This document shows, piece by piece, positions 5,118 through 11,776 of a DNA stretch of 11,776 nt (position 1 is its first letter; each line of letters opens with the position of its first letter). A program made the translations under genes and the position numbers. Location of the stretch: NCBI GenBank assembly GCA_946533615.1, contig CAMNBY010000175.1, positions 1 through 11,776 of the forward strand. Reading direction: 5' to 3'. The stretch is from an uncultured Clostridia bacterium. GTDB lineage: Bacteria; Bacillota; Clostridia; Oscillospirales; Ruminococcaceae. The notes below the pieces were generated by a model. That model was given only the letters and a program-made list of their open reading frames with translations, searched no databases and was not told the origin of the DNA.

Positions 5118-7724
5118 TCAGCACCTGATGAACAGCGCGGCTGCGGGGACGGCTGCCGAGAGGGCGATGCAGATCAGCCACGCCTTGAGGCTAAGATGTG
5201 TGAGGGCGAAGGCCGCTCCAAGAGCGGGTACAGCCATACAGCCGACCAGCACCGCAAGCGAGAGCAGCACCGCCCCGATCAGCAGCGGGTTGTCTGTGAG
5301 GCGCAGTTTGTAGATAGGGCGGGTCTCGCTCTTGCACTCAAAAACGTGTATCAGCTGCGAGAGGACGAGCGTGACCGTGGCGCCTGTTCTCGCGGCGGCA
5401 AGCCCGCAGGACGGCAGCAGCAGCGTGAAGGCCGCAAGCGTCATTATCCCGATCAGCACCCCGCGCAGGGTCATTCTGTAAAGCAGGCCGCCGCTGAAAA
5501 AGCTGTCCTGCTCGCGTCGCGGCGGCTCGTTCATCACGCTGTCCTCGGCGGGCTCGCAGCCAAGCGCAGCCGCAGGCAGGCCGTCGGTCACAAGATTTAT
5601 CAGCAGAAGCTGCGAGGGCACCAGCACCATCGGCAGCCCCATGATTATCCCGCCCAGCATCGTCAGCACCTCGCCGATGTTGCAGGAGATCAGATACCTC
5701 ACGAACTTGCGGATATTCTGATAGATCGTCCTGCCCTCGCGCACAGCGCTGACGAGGGTGGAAAAATCATCGTCCAGCAGAATGCAGTCGGCGGCCTGCC
5801 TTGCAACATCGGTGCCGCTCTTTCCCATCGCAACGCCGATCGAGGCCTCCTTAAGGGCGGGAGCATCGTTGACGCCGTCGCCTGTCATCGCGCAGACCTG
5901 ACCGCGGCTTTTGAAAGCCCTGACGATGCGCAGCTTGTGTTCGGGCGTCACTCTTGCAAAGACAGAGGCGGTGTCAACAGCTTCGGCAAGCTGCTCGTCG
6001 CTCATACGGTCAAGCTCTGCACCCGTGAAAACCGTTCCGCCCTCGCGGAGAATGCCCGTCTGTCTTGCGATGGCGCAGGCGGTCTGCTTGTGGTCGCCCG
6101 TTATCATCACGGTGCGAATCCCTGCCCGTGAGCACTCGCGGACAGAAGCCTCGGCCTCGGGTCTGGGCGGGTCGTTGAGAGCCATAAGCCCCAGCAGCAC
6201 CTCCCTGCCCTCGACGGTCTGCGAGAACGCAAGCAGCCTCATTCCCTCAGAGGCAAGCTCCTCGGCGCGTCTGGACAGCGCCGACACAAGCTGCGGCCTC
6301 AGCGGCGCCTGCTGCTCTCCCTGCCATACATAAGCGCAAAGCGGCAGGATAACATCGGGGGCGCCCTTTCGGTAGGTGACGGGGCCGCTCTCGCTTTCGA
6401 CGGTCACGGACATTCTGCGGGTACGGCTGTCGAAGGGCTCCTCCGAGACCCGCTGCGCCCTGAGAGCTGCCCCCTCAACTCCGCAGTTCAAAGCGGCGGC
6501 AAGCACAGCGGCTTCTGTGGGGTCGCCTTCGATGTGCGCTGCCCCTCTGCCGCCTCGGTCGCGGGCGTTCTTGGGTGCCTCCCTCGTGACGGCTGCGTTA
6601 TTGCAGACAGCAGCGCAGAGCATCAGCTCTGACAGCGCCCTCGACTCCCACACAACAGCCGCACCCTCGGGGGTCTCGGCGCCTTTCTCGGAGAGCGTGT
6701 ATTCGCACAGGCTCTCGCCGCAGGTAATGGCCTTTCGGGCTGTCATGGAATTCATCGTCAGGGTGCCTGTCTTGTCGGTGCAGATAACTCCCGCACAGCC
6801 GAGAGTCTCCACCGAATGGAGCTTGTTTATCAGGGCGTTTCGCCTGAGCATCCTGCGCACCGCCAGAGCAAGCGCTATGGTCACGGCTGCCGGCAGCCCC
6901 TCGGGGATAGCGGCGACCGCGATGGAGATCGCCGTCATCAGCATATTGAACACAGGCTCGCCGCGCAGCACCCCTGCCGCAAACACCAGTCCGCAGACCC
7001 CAAGACAGATAAGCGCCAGCACCCGCCCGAGCTCGCCCAGCTTCTTTTGCAGGGGCGTGAGGTCTCCGCCCGCATCGGCGATCAGCCCCGAGACCTTGCC
7101 CATCTGTGTCCGCCTGCCCGTGGCGGTGACTATTGCTCTCGCACTGCCTCTTGTGCACACCGTCCCCATATAGACCATGTAGGGCAGGCTCGGCGTCTCG
7201 GTGTCGGTCTCGGTGCTTCTCGGGCGCTTTTCGGCCCCTGCCGATTCGCCCGTGAGCATACTCTCGTCACAGAGCAGAGCGCTGCACGAAAGCACCGCGC
7301 AGTCCGCGGGGACTCTGTCGCCCGCAGAGATCTCGACTACATCTCCCGCCACGAGCTCGGCTGCGGGCAGGCGCATAAGCTCTCCGTCACGGTAGGCTCT
7401 GGCGGTGGGCGCCGTAAGCTCGGACAGGCGCTCCAGCGTCTTTTCACAGCGGTATTCCTGAACGAAGCCAAGCACGGCGTTCATCACAAGTATCGCAAGT
7501 ATCGGCAGGGCGTCGCCTGCCTGACCCAGCAGCGCCGACACCGCCGCCGCGACCATCAGTATCAGCGACATAACGTCCTTGAACTGACCCGCGAACACAG
7601 CGGCAGCCCTGCGCTTTTTTCTCTCCTCAAGCACGTTACCGCCGTCGCGGTTGAGCAGCCGCCTTGCCTCTGCTTTGGTAAGGCCGACAGGCTCCGCGAA
7701 GGCGGCGTTTTTTCTTTCGTTCAT
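5118..7724 (-). CDS. P2-type cation-transporting ATPase (calcium-ATPase like)
   Basis: An 868-residue P-type ATPase that uses an aspartyl-phosphate cycle to pump cations across the membrane. Order of motifs: N-terminal actuator segment, TGES (158-161), M4 with PEGL (274-277), phosphorylation site DKTGTLT with D317, nucleotide-binding KGAPD (453-457), MITGDHKQT (540-547), hinge TGDGVNDAP (614-622), then the C-terminal membrane helices. The ion-site residues of SERCA-like pumps are present: E275 in M4, N682 and E685 in M5 (SCNIGEV), N710, T713 and D714 in M6 (INLVTDGLPA). This points to Ca2+ (or Mn2+), not Na/K or heavy metals; no CPC or N-terminal metal-binding domain exists. Length is normal for the bacterial P2A group. 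ATG at 7724 has AAAGGAG about nine bases upstream. It is transcribed alone, divergent from ptsI, with its own terminator. I found no confident promoter for it. Ion specificity is inferred. Confidence 0.93.
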   Translation of the reverse strand: MNERKNAAFAEPVGLTKAEARRLLNRDGGNVLEERKKRRAAAVFAGQFKDVMSLILMVAAAVSALLGQAGDALPILAILVMNAVLGFVQEYRCEKTLERLSELTAPTARAYRDGELMRLPAAELVAGDVVEISAGDRVPADCAVLSCSALLCDESMLTGESAGAEKRPRSTETDTETPSLPYMVYMGTVCTRGSARAIVTATGRRTQMGKVSGLIADAGGDLTPLQKKLGELGRVLALICLGVCGLVFAAGVLRGEPVFNMLMTAISIAVAAIPEGLPAAVTIALALAVRRMLRRNALINKLHSVETLGCAGVICTDKTGTLTMNSMTARKAITCGESLCEYTLSEKGAETPEGAAVVWESRALSELMLCAAVCNNAAVTREAPKNARDRGGRGAAHIEGDPTEAAVLAAALNCGVEGAALRAQRVSEEPFDSRTRRMSVTVESESGPVTYRKGAPDVILPLCAYVWQGEQQAPLRPQLVSALSRRAEELASEGMRLLAFSQTVEGREVLLGLMALNDPPRPEAEASVRECSRAGIRTVMITGDHKQTACAIARQTGILREGGTVFTGAELDRMSDEQLAEAVDTASVFARVTPEHKLRIVRAFKSRGQVCAMTGDGVNDAPALKEASIGVAMGKSGTDVARQAADCILLDDDFSTLVSAVREGRTIYQNIRKFVRYLISCNIGEVLTMLGGIIMGLPMVLVPSQLLLINLVTDGLPAAALGCEPAEDSVMNEPPRREQDSFFSGGLLYRMTLRGVLIGIMTLAAFTLLLPSCGLAAARTGATVTLVLSQLIHVFECKSETRPIYKLRLTDNPLLIGAVLLSLAVLVGCMAVPALGAAFALTHLSLKAWLICIALSAAVPAAALFIRC

Positions 7725-7833
7725 CTCAGCAGCTCCTTTTGTGATATGAAGTTTGTCCTCTGCTTGATATATATTCGGACAGGCAGCGGGATATTCATAG
7801 GCAGCAGAGCGCCGCGAAACGCAGACAAAATAC

Positions 7834-7848
7834 TTAACAAAATGTTAA
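7834..7848. promoter_or_regulatory. Perfect inverted repeat, candidate operator in the ATPase/ptsI divergent region
   Basis: TTAACA-AAA-TGTTAA is a perfect 6-3-6 dyad, 15 bases upstream of the ptsI -35 and about 110 bases upstream of the ATPase start. Its place suits an activator or repressor site for either gene. The half-site resembles the Rex half-site TTGTTAA turned outward, but the arrangement is not a Rex box. AT-rich chance dyads of this size are not rare. Confidence 0.35.
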
Positions 7849-7863
7849 TTTTCAGTAAAATTC

Positions 7864-7892
7864 TTGTAATTTTATGAGAAAAGTAATACAAT
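7864..7892 (+). promoter_or_regulatory. Sigma-A type promoter of ptsI
   Basis: TTGTAA (7864-7869) and TACAAT (7887-7892) are 17 bases apart. The expected start is near 7899, giving a leader of about 70 bases that contains a short dyad (TTAGG near 7897 with CCTAA near 7917). Confidence 0.7.
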
Positions 7893-7968
7893 ATACTTAG
7901 GTATATATGCCTGTGGCCTAAAAATGATTCGGAGACACCAAAACAGAACGGAGGTGCAAAAGACAGTA

Positions 7969-9633
7969 ATGAAGACACTGAACGGCAAGGCTGTCTTTGG
8001 CGGCATTGCAAGAGGGCCTTTGTACTATCACAGGCAGGACGAGACCACTGTTTCAAAGCGGACAGTGAGCGATACAAAAGCAGAGCTCGAGCGCTACGAG
8101 CTTGCCCGTGAGCAGGCCACCGCAGAGCTTGACGATCTGTACGAGCAGGCTATCTCAAAGGTCGGCGAGAACGAGGCCAGCATCTTCCTGATACACAAGA
8201 TGCTGCTGTCCGACGATGCCTTTTGCAAGACCATAAAGCGGCGCATCGAAATGGACTGCTACAGCGCAGACTATGCTGTGGCTCTGACTGCGCGTGACTT
8301 TGCAATGACCTTCACAAAAATGACCTCGGACTACTTCAAGGGCCGGGCGACGGATATCAAGGACGTCAGCGACCGGCTTATAAGACACATACAGGACAAG
8401 CAGCAGAAAACAATAGAGCTCCACGAAAAGGTGATACTCTGCGCCGACGACCTCTATCCCTCGGAGACCATGCAGCTGGATCTTTCCAACGTGCTTGGCA
8501 TCGTGACCTGCTACGGCTCGACCAACTCTCACACATCGATCCTTGCAAGAACAATGAATATCCCTGCGATCATCGGCGTGGGTGCAGGAGACTTAAGCTC
8601 TATGCACGGCAGAAGCGCCGTGCTGGACGGCTTCAACGGCAGGCTCTTTGTCGAGCCCGACGAGGAGACCTCCCGTCAGCTGGACACTATCGAAGAAGAG
8701 GAAGCCAAGAAGAAAGAGCTCCTCAAGCGCTTCAAGGGCCGCAAGAACGTGACCCTCGACGGAACAGAGATCGAGGTCTTTGCCAACATAGGCGGAATGA
8801 AGGACATCGCGAACGTACACGAGAACGACGCAGGCGGCGTCGGACTTTTCAGGAGCGAGTTTCTGTTCCTCGGGCGCAGCTCGATGCCCGACGAGGAGGA
8901 GCAGTTCTACAACTACCGCCAGGTGCTTGAACAGATGAAGGGCAAGACCGTCATCATCAGGACGATGGACGCGGGCGCCGACAAGAACATTTCTTATTTC
9001 GGGCTCGCGAAGGAAGCAAACCCCGCGCTCGGAGTGCGGTCTATCAGGCTCTGCCTGATGCGGCCGGAGATGTTCAAAACACAGCTCCGCGCTCTGCTGA
9101 GAGCGTCGATGTACGGCAAGCTTGCTATCATGCTGCCGCTGATCGTGGATATGGAAGAGATACACAGGGCGAAGGCTCTGATCGAAGAAGCGAAGACCCA
9201 GCTCCGTGCCAGGAGCCAGCCCTTCCGCGAGGACATAAAGATCGGCATAATGATCGAAACTCCCGCCGCCGCGATACTCAGCGACGAGCTGGCACAGGAA
9301 GTGGATTTCTTCAGCATCGGCACAAACGACCTCGAGCAGTACGTCATGGCCGTTGACAGGCAGAACCTGCTGCTGGAAAACTACTTTGAGGAAAAGACAC
9401 ACCGCGCCCTGCTAAGGTTCATGGCTATGGTATGCGACAACGCTCACCGCTTCGGCATACCTGTCGGGGTCTGCGGCGAGCTGGGCGCCGACCTGAACCT
9501 TACCGAAGAATTTCTGAAAATGGGTATCGACGAGATATCTGTGTCGCCCTCGCTGGTGCTTCCGCTGAGGCAGAGGATAAGGGCGATAAAGCTTGACGAG
9601 CGCAAGCAGCTGAAAGGCCAGAAGCGCTTCTGA
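7969..9633 (+). CDS. ptsI: Phosphoenolpyruvate-protein phosphotransferase (PTS Enzyme I)
   Basis: Enzyme I takes phosphate from PEP onto a histidine and passes it to HPr, starting sugar uptake by the PTS. The 554-residue product has the full domain order: N-terminal phosphohistidine/HPr-binding region (about 1-230) with GRATDIKDVSDRLIRHI, the active histidine H188 in GSTNSHTSILAR, and the C-terminal PEP-binding barrel. Catalytic residues fall almost exactly at E. coli positions: R295 (LFRSEFL), R331 (IIRTMDAGADK), E430 (MIETPAAA), N453-D454 (SIGTNDLEQY), R464 and C502 (VGVCGE). The loop before the histidine is GSTNSH where most have GGRTSH. The ATG at 7969 matches the family N-terminus; the GGAGG before it is about 14 bases away, an unusually long gap, and an in-frame ATG at 7924 has no ribosome site. 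A PP2C phosphatase follows after 37 bases. No HPr gene is in the window. Identity very firm. Confidence 0.96.
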   Translation: MKTLNGKAVFGGIARGPLYYHRQDETTVSKRTVSDTKAELERYELAREQATAELDDLYEQAISKVGENEASIFLIHKMLLSDDAFCKTIKRRIEMDCYSADYAVALTARDFAMTFTKMTSDYFKGRATDIKDVSDRLIRHIQDKQQKTIELHEKVILCADDLYPSETMQLDLSNVLGIVTCYGSTNSHTSILARTMNIPAIIGVGAGDLSSMHGRSAVLDGFNGRLFVEPDEETSRQLDTIEEEEAKKKELLKRFKGRKNVTLDGTEIEVFANIGGMKDIANVHENDAGGVGLFRSEFLFLGRSSMPDEEEQFYNYRQVLEQMKGKTVIIRTMDAGADKNISYFGLAKEANPALGVRSIRLCLMRPEMFKTQLRALLRASMYGKLAIMLPLIVDMEEIHRAKALIEEAKTQLRARSQPFREDIKIGIMIETPAAAILSDELAQEVDFFSIGTNDLEQYVMAVDRQNLLLENYFEEKTHRALLRFMAMVCDNAHRFGIPVGVCGELGADLNLTEEFLKMGIDEISVSPSLVLPLRQRIRAIKLDERKQLKGQKRF

Positions 9634-9670
9634 AAAACAGGAACGATAACTACTATCAAGGATACTGAAC

Positions 9671-10621
9671 ATGAACTATTACATCTACGGCTACACCGAC
9701 AAGGGCAAGTACCGCTCCCACAACGAGGACTCCCTGCTGGTGAACCGTGTCTGTGTGACAAAGGGCGGCTACTCGTCCGTGTGCATCGCGCCGTTCCTTG
9801 CGGCGGTCTGTGACGGAGTGGGCGGCGAACAGGCAGGCGAGCTTGCCTCGGAGATCTGCGTCAGCACCCTTGCCTGCACGGACTACGATTCCTCGGTGAA
9901 CCTTGACCACACGCTTATGCAGATACACAATAAAATAGTAAGAACGGGCGTGTCGCGTCAGGAGACGGTGAATATGCAGACCACCATCTGTCTGCTTGCC
10001 GTGGACGAGAACGGCGCCGCCGTCGGCTACAACGCAGGCGACAGCAGAATGTACCGCTACACAGACGGCGAGGTGCGACAGATCTCGGTTGACCAGACCT
10101 ACGGGCGCTTCCTCTACGAGAAGGGCGAGATCGAAACTGCGCGGGAGCTTTCTCCCGACCTCCGCAACGCGATCGTTTCGTCGCTTGGCAGCGTTTTGCA
10201 AAGGCCGAACATCGAGCACATCGAGTTCCCCGTACCCTTCGGGCGCGACGAGGACGACGTGGTGATAATAATGTCTGACGGCGTGTCGGATTTTGTTTCT
10301 CAGGACGAGATCGAGATAGCGCTCCAGCTTGAGGGCAAGAGCTTCGGTGAAAAGCTTGAGGCGCTGTGCGAGCTGGCAGTCCGCAACGGCAGCACCGACA
10401 ATATGTCCATCGTCGGCATCAAGCCGTGGGAGACCGTGGAGCAGTATCGGGCTCTGACAAAGACCGAGGCGCCTGCGGTACCCCTTACTCCCGAGGAGGA
10501 GCAGAAGGCAAAAGAGACCGAAGCCCTCCGCCGACAGGCCGATAGCCTCAGCCTCGAAGAACAGGCCGACCTGAGCCTTGCAGCGCTCTTTGAGGATCTT
10601 GAAAAATACAAGCTGGAATAA
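9671..10621 (+). CDS. PP2C-family protein serine/threonine phosphatase
   Basis: This is a metal-dependent phosphatase of the PPM/PP2C type, like PrpC/Stp of Firmicutes, acting on phosphoserine/threonine. It has 316 residues. Motifs in order: YTDKGKYRSHNEDS with E19/D20, VCDGVGGEQAGE with D48, NMQTTICLL, YNAGDSRMYRYTDG, IIMSDGVSDFV with D203, and GSTDNMSIV with D243; these give the usual acidic metal ligands. Two small deviations are MQTT for the common MGTT and DQT for DHS. The catalytic domain ends near residue 252, and a charged, probably helical tail (about 270-316, rich in Glu and Lys) follows with no membrane segment. The start at 9671 has AAGGA eight bases before it. It forms an operon with ptsI and has its own terminator just after; the usual neighbour, a PASTA-type kinase, is not here. 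In Bacillus, PrpC has been implicated in removing the regulatory Ser phosphate of HPr, so a link with Enzyme I is plausible but inferred. Confidence 0.9.
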   Translation: MNYYIYGYTDKGKYRSHNEDSLLVNRVCVTKGGYSSVCIAPFLAAVCDGVGGEQAGELASEICVSTLACTDYDSSVNLDHTLMQIHNKIVRTGVSRQETVNMQTTICLLAVDENGAAVGYNAGDSRMYRYTDGEVRQISVDQTYGRFLYEKGEIETARELSPDLRNAIVSSLGSVLQRPNIEHIEFPVPFGRDEDDVVIIMSDGVSDFVSQDEIEIALQLEGKSFGEKLEALCELAVRNGSTDNMSIVGIKPWETVEQYRALTKTEAPAVPLTPEEEQKAKETEALRRQADSLSLEEQADLSLAALFEDLEKYKLE

Positions 10622-10627
10622 CAGACA

Positions 10628-10666
10628 GCGGATAGCTGAGGCGGCGCCTTGGCTATCCGCTTTTTT
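10628..10666 (+). terminator. Terminator of the ptsI-PP2C operon
   Basis: GCGGATAGC (10628-10636) and GCTATCCGC (10652-10660) are perfectly complementary over nine bases and enclose a loop with its own AGGC/GCCT pairing. TTTTTT follows directly at 10661-10666. It starts six bases after the phosphatase stop codon. Confidence 0.92.
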
Positions 10667-10672
10667 GTGCGC

Positions 10673-10702
10673 AAAAAAAACAAGCCGCCCTTGCGGACGG
10701 CC
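10673..10702 (-). terminator. Terminator of the flavodoxin lipoprotein gene
   Basis: On the minus strand GCCGTCC (10701-10695), a GCAA tetraloop and GGGCGGC (10690-10684) form a seven-base-pair stem with one G-U pair, followed after GG-free TTG by eight T's (10680-10673). It lies about 190 bases beyond the lipoprotein stop and faces the ptsI operon terminator. Confidence 0.8.
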
Positions 10703-10890
10703 TGATCTTCAAGCTTTGTTTACTTGTTCTTCTGTTATATTATAACTCATTTCATCATCAAAGTAAATCGGAGCGAAAAAAAACAGGAAGATAGCAAAAA
10801 ATATGGAAGAAACTACAAAAAAACGAAGGTCAAGTCAGACAGAGCGCAAGAGAAAACTCCTCTTATTCGAGAACGATATATCCCGCCCGA
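10703..10890. other. AT-rich intergenic stretch without a convincing gene
   Basis: Between the paired terminators and the end of the lipoprotein gene lie about 185 AT-rich bases. They contain a perfect dyad GTTATATTATAAC (10734-10746) and purine-rich DNA with a weak 51-codon frame from 10803. Nothing here is supported as a gene; on the minus strand it would be a long 3' untranslated region of the lipoprotein mRNA. Confidence 0.4.
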
Positions 10891-11649
10891 TCAGAAGCCG
10901 CTGTCCTTCAGCCAGCTCTCCAGCTCCTCCTGACAGCTGCCGATGTCGCTGTCCCTGACGTCGTAGCCTTCGCCGACCGTCGCCGAGGGCTCGAGCTCCT
11001 TTATCCTCTCGACAGAATCGGCAAGGCCGCTGCCGCCGTGGGTGGTCACGGGGATTATCTTTCTGTCCGAAAGATCGTACTCGTTGAAGAAGGAGTAGAT
11101 CGGCTGGGGCATCGTGTACCACCATACGGGATAGACCACAAATACCGTGCTGTAGCCGCTTACGTCAACGGCTGTGGCAAGCTCGGGCAGCTCGCCTGCG
11201 GTCTGCTCTGCCTTGGCGTCGTCCACCAGGGCGTTATAGTCGAGCGGATAGTCCTTGACGGTCTGTATCGAGAACAGGTCGCCGCCCGTATAGGCCGCGA
11301 TGACGTTTGCCATAGCCTCGGCGTTGCCCATTTCCTCGCCCCAGAAATTCACCTTCGAGGCGGAAGAGACCGCGTCGTTCTCGCCGTTCTCCGCGGGCGT
11401 GAAATATGCTACCAGAATGCCGCCTGCGGCAGCGGGTGTCTGCTGTGCTTCTGTCGTGGTGCCCTCGGGAGCGGCGGCCTCGGCGGTCGTGTCTGCGGGA
11501 GAGTCGGCGGGTGCTGACTCGGCAGTCTTTGCGCTGCCCACCTGCTTTGCGGTCTGCGAGGGCTTAACGCCGTTATCGGAATCATCGCTCTTTCCGCAGC
11601 CTGCAAGCAGCACCGCCGAAAGCGCTATCAGCGCCAGTAATTTTTTCAT
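10891..11649 (-). CDS. Lipoprotein with flavodoxin-like domain
   Basis: A 252-residue exported lipoprotein. The signal peptide MKKLLALIALSAVLLAGC has a good lipobox (LAGC, cysteine 18), so it should be anchored on the outer face of the membrane. Residues 19-77 are a low-complexity linker rich in Ala, Thr, Ser, Pro and Glu. From about 78 there is a flavodoxin-like fold: ILVAYFTP, GNAEAMANVIAAYTGGDLFSI, VFVVYPVWWYTMPQPIYSFF (about 169-188) and TTHGGSGLADS (about 202-212), typical of flavodoxins found in lipoproteins of gut Firmicutes. The FMN phosphate loop is not the classical S/T-x-T-G-N-T; GNAE appears where relatives often have GNTE. The ATG at 11649 is preceded by AGGAGG nine bases away; an in-frame ATG at 11676 has no such site and would spoil the signal peptide. 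Likely an extracytoplasmic electron carrier; partner unknown. Confidence 0.88.
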   Translation of the reverse strand: MKKLLALIALSAVLLAGCGKSDDSDNGVKPSQTAKQVGSAKTAESAPADSPADTTAEAAAPEGTTTEAQQTPAAAGGILVAYFTPAENGENDAVSSASKVNFWGEEMGNAEAMANVIAAYTGGDLFSIQTVKDYPLDYNALVDDAKAEQTAGELPELATAVDVSGYSTVFVVYPVWWYTMPQPIYSFFNEYDLSDRKIIPVTTHGGSGLADSVERIKELEPSATVGEGYDVRDSDIGSCQEELESWLKDSGF

Positions 11650-11689
11650 ACAGATCAGCCTCCTAAAAAAGTGCATTATTTTCCCATAT

Positions 11690-11776
11690 TAAGGCAACAC
11701 CGCACAACCACCGGCTAACGCCTTTGCACGCTATCTGCTTGCATATTTTCCGTCATATTACCCAAATTCTCCTTGA
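11690..11776 (-). other. Edge region: possible repeat or tail of an upstream small frame
   Basis: On the minus strand a frame enters from beyond the window and ends at TAG 11717-11715 (NMTENMQADSVQRR). Alternatively an ATG at 11756-11754, 12 bases after AGGAG (11773-11769), opens a 13-residue peptide. The segment has the feel of a dispersed element in related genomes, but this is memory and it is cut by the window edge. The promoter of the lipoprotein gene should lie here; I saw no good -35/-10 pair. Confidence 0.25.

Noticed and set aside
5109..6131. Long plus-strand frames inside the ATPase (5109-6131 and 6816-7877)
   Set aside because: They are antisense to a gene with complete P-type ATPase motifs; composition is Arg/His-rich as expected for shadow frames of GC-rich DNA.
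10803..10958. 51-codon basic frame on the plus strand overlapping the 3' end of the lipoprotein gene antisense
   Set aside because: The ribosome site is too distant, the second half is simply antisense to the lipoprotein, and it lies downstream of two terminators with no clear promoter.
1..11776. tRNA, rRNA, CRISPR arrays or complete insertion sequences
   Set aside because: No cloverleaf, rRNA-like segment, regular spaced repeats or transposase motifs were seen on either strand.

Overview
The window looks like a chromosomal segment of a Gram-positive anaerobe of the Clostridia, most likely Oscillospiraceae (Ruminococcus-like). The grounds are GC-rich coding DNA with AT-rich intergenic DNA, strong purine-rich ribosome binding sites, a YpeB spore-germination protein, rubrerythrin, a NifS-like desulfurase beside thiI, an exported lipoprotein flavodoxin, and gut-Firmicute style toxin/immunity debris. 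The genus is an inference. No tRNA, rRNA or CRISPR array was seen.

Left part (1-1872, minus strand): a NifS-family cysteine desulfurase and the 5' part of thiI form a sulfur-transfer operon behind a near-consensus promoter at 1844-1872. Next is a 350-base divergent intergenic region carrying repeated GTAC-N8-GTAC elements, a compact hairpin and the promoter of a plus-strand group: ypeB (2158), a rubredoxin-fused rubrerythrin (3557), a possible 24-residue membrane peptide (4166), and a terminator at 4261-4288.

Middle part (4300-5100): this is the least ordinary stretch. On the minus strand, an AT-rich island holds a 5'-truncated toxin-like C-terminal domain with a consensus sigma-A promoter embedded in its first codons (-35/-10 at 4939-4967). 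An overlapping 56-codon gene follows that I read as its immunity protein (4478-4648). After that comes an approximately 155-nt candidate structured RNA with an extended -10, a closing stem, two hairpins whose loops are perfectly complementary over six bases, and a minus-strand terminator. I read it as an orphan toxin-immunity cassette next to an unrecognised RNA gene.

Right part: a P2-type (Ca2+-like) cation ATPase on the minus strand (5118-7724) ends in its own terminator. Divergent from it is an apparent two-gene operon of PTS Enzyme I (ptsI, 7969) and a PP2C-family phosphatase (9671), closed by a strong terminator. A convergent terminator on the other strand ends a lipoprotein-anchored flavodoxin (10891-11649, minus). 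The last 80 bases may belong to a dispersed repeat or the end of another small gene.

The themes are sulfur transfer, oxidative defence, ion homeostasis and carbon/phosphate signalling. The 4300-5000 island is the clearest sign of horizontal transfer.
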